Below are positions 63,235-64,000 of a stretch of 64,000 bases of DNA, piece after piece (position 1 is the first letter of the stretch; every line of letters begins with the position of its first letter). Below the pieces are notes generated by a model. The model had not been told where the DNA came from. It saw only the letters and a list, made by a program, of their open reading frames with translations, and did no database searches. A program made the position numbers and the translations under genes. Origin of the DNA: Nostoc linckia z4 (GTDB taxonomy: Bacteria > Cyanobacteriota > Cyanobacteriia > Cyanobacteriales > Nostocaceae); NCBI RefSeq assembly GCF_002608075.1, contig NZ_LAHA01000017.1:1-64000 (forward strand), given 5' to 3'.

Positions 63235-64000
63235 ATGACTAATTTCAGGCCTGAAAAAAAACGCTCTCCTGAAGACTGGCAAGAATTAGCAGTCGAACAA
63301 GTTGACTCAAAAGATAGCAATCTCAGTGTTGGTGGGGCGATTGTAGTTGGTTTGGTGCTGGGGGCGGTTGTCTCTCCCCTGACCGGGGCGCTAGCAGGAG
63401 CGCTCATTTTGTACCGTTCTTTCAAAAAAACTAATTCCATTAACTCGGCTGAGGAGGCAATTAGAGAATATGGCTGTGTGGCGGCATTTCTAGAGGGTAA
63501 CAACCTCAAGGATTACATTCAACAAGTTGGGTTAGAGGAGTGCATAAACCAAATTCAGTGGGCACTTGAGCGGGGATACAACCCAACCTCTGATGCCCAA
63601 TCACTGATACCCAATCAAAAAACCGCTGCCGTGGCTGTTAACCACAAAGTTACGGCACTTGTGGGAAGCGCAACTAGCGCTGTACGCGGGGTAATTACCT
63701 CCATCAGTCCCAAGTCCCTCAGTCCTGAAAATGATTTAATTGGGGCAATGAGTTCGCGCATTCGCAATCATCTAATAATTGGGGCCCAAGGAAGCGGTAA
63801 AGGCTTAACAGTTAGCAACGCCCTGGAAGCGATTAAAACCAAACATCCAAATACTACTATTTTTTACATTGACCCCAAAGGAGATGAGAAAGAAACTGGT
63901 TACTTTACTAGTAGAGTAGACATCTTAAAACGCACCAAGGCACTGAAACAAAAACCATCTGCGGTGATTGAATGGTTCAAAGCAGCCATCAAAGAATTTC
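63235..64000 (+). CDS. P-loop ATPase, partial (TraG/VirD4- or FtsK-like)
   Basis: The frame from ATG 63235 is open to the window end (255 codons, 3' end missing). N-terminal cytoplasmic tail; hydrophobic pair near residues 33-60 (GAIVVGLVLGAVVSPLTGALA); then a soluble region and a Walker A motif HLIIGAQGSGKGLTVSNAL near 182, followed by a strand with IFYIDPKGDEKE that could hold the next acidic element. This shape, two membrane helices then a RecA-type ATPase, fits type IV coupling proteins or DNA translocases of conjugative elements. The missing C-terminus prevents a firm choice. Confidence 0.75.
   Translation, partial: MTNFRPEKKRSPEDWQELAVEQVDSKDSNLSVGGAIVVGLVLGAVVSPLTGALAGALILYRSFKKTNSINSAEEAIREYGCVAAFLEGNNLKDYIQQVGLEECINQIQWALERGYNPTSDAQSLIPNQKTAAVAVNHKVTALVGSATSAVRGVITSISPKSLSPENDLIGAMSSRIRNHLIIGAQGSGKGLTVSNALEAIKTKHPNTTIFYIDPKGDEKETGYFTSRVDILKRTKALKQKPSAVIEWFKAAIKEF

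Larger units (their letters stand above)
51807..64000. mobile_element. Left part of an integrated plasmid-like/conjugative element
   Basis: A tyrosine integrase sits at the edge, followed by a primase/DUF3987 replication protein, a ParM-like actin with a partner, many small unknown genes, membrane proteins and a P-loop ATPase. The element runs off the window, so its right end and the att repeat cannot be seen. No tRNA is visible at the left edge; the att site probably lies in 51752-51810. Confidence 0.75.

Noticed and set aside
63183-63509. 108-residue minus-strand frame near the window end
   Set aside because: Shadow of the P-loop ATPase frame that is open from 63235 to 64000.

Overview
The window comes from a filamentous, heterocystous-type cyanobacterium (Nostocales; Nostoc, Calothrix or Tolypothrix relatives). 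The signs are many GCGATCGC (HIP1) octamers, dense short tandemly repeated repeats between genes (GGGGAAA, CCCAATG, AAGTCGC, TGAATTC units), a clpS-DUF2103 pair, giant hybrid histidine kinases, a KGK-domain protein and a PlsY-PEP synthase fusion. The genus is an inference. I see no rRNA, tRNA or CRISPR array.

1-51.8 kb is chromosome-like. 0.2-9.3 kb holds sugar and envelope genes: an SDR, a sugar isomerase, a tight epimerase/YjbQ/aminotransferase operon, a sterol-desaturase-like hydroxylase, a GT61 glycosyltransferase and a GmhB-like phosphatase. 10-13.2 kb has an exported AGE-fold epimerase, a DJ-1/PfpI protein and an unknown protein. 13.6-18.8 kb is the most unusual part. A HAD phosphatase is followed on the same strand by a TIR-like/TIR/SLOG protein and a membrane TIR/WG-repeat/SH3b protein. 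This may be an NAD-nucleotide immunity or signalling module. 19.4-34 kb has class I fructose-bisphosphate aldolase, a receiver protein, a CheB-CheR-PAS-kinase hybrid and a 2153-residue HAMP-array kinase built of near-identical 276-bp units. 34-51.8 kb holds clpS, moaE, a KTSC protein, a GspE-N-like/membrane fusion, folE, the PlsY-PEP synthase fusion, an SGNH hydrolase, a fibrillin-like protein, an exported FAD oxidoreductase and an M20 amidohydrolase.

From about 51.8 kb to the end the window enters an integrated plasmid-like or conjugative element. It has a tyrosine integrase at the edge and a large primase/DUF3987 replication protein whose gene contains a dense cluster of GTTGATC/GATCAAC iteron-like repeats. 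Further in are many small overlapping unknown genes, an apparently doubly frameshifted ribbon-helix-helix/coiled-coil gene, a ParM-like actin with a small overlapping partner, two membrane proteins and the start of a P-loop ATPase cut by the window end. The genes left of about 58.4 kb run leftward (rep-int cluster); those right of about 59.4 kb run rightward (segregation/transfer cluster).

The intergenic DNA is rich in non-autonomous elements. One 179-bp element has 11-bp perfect inverted ends and a perfect 10-bp target duplication. A second family ends in ACTAGT-type inverted repeats. There is also a 157-bp element with 17-bp perfect inverted ends, and several GTGGG palindromes.
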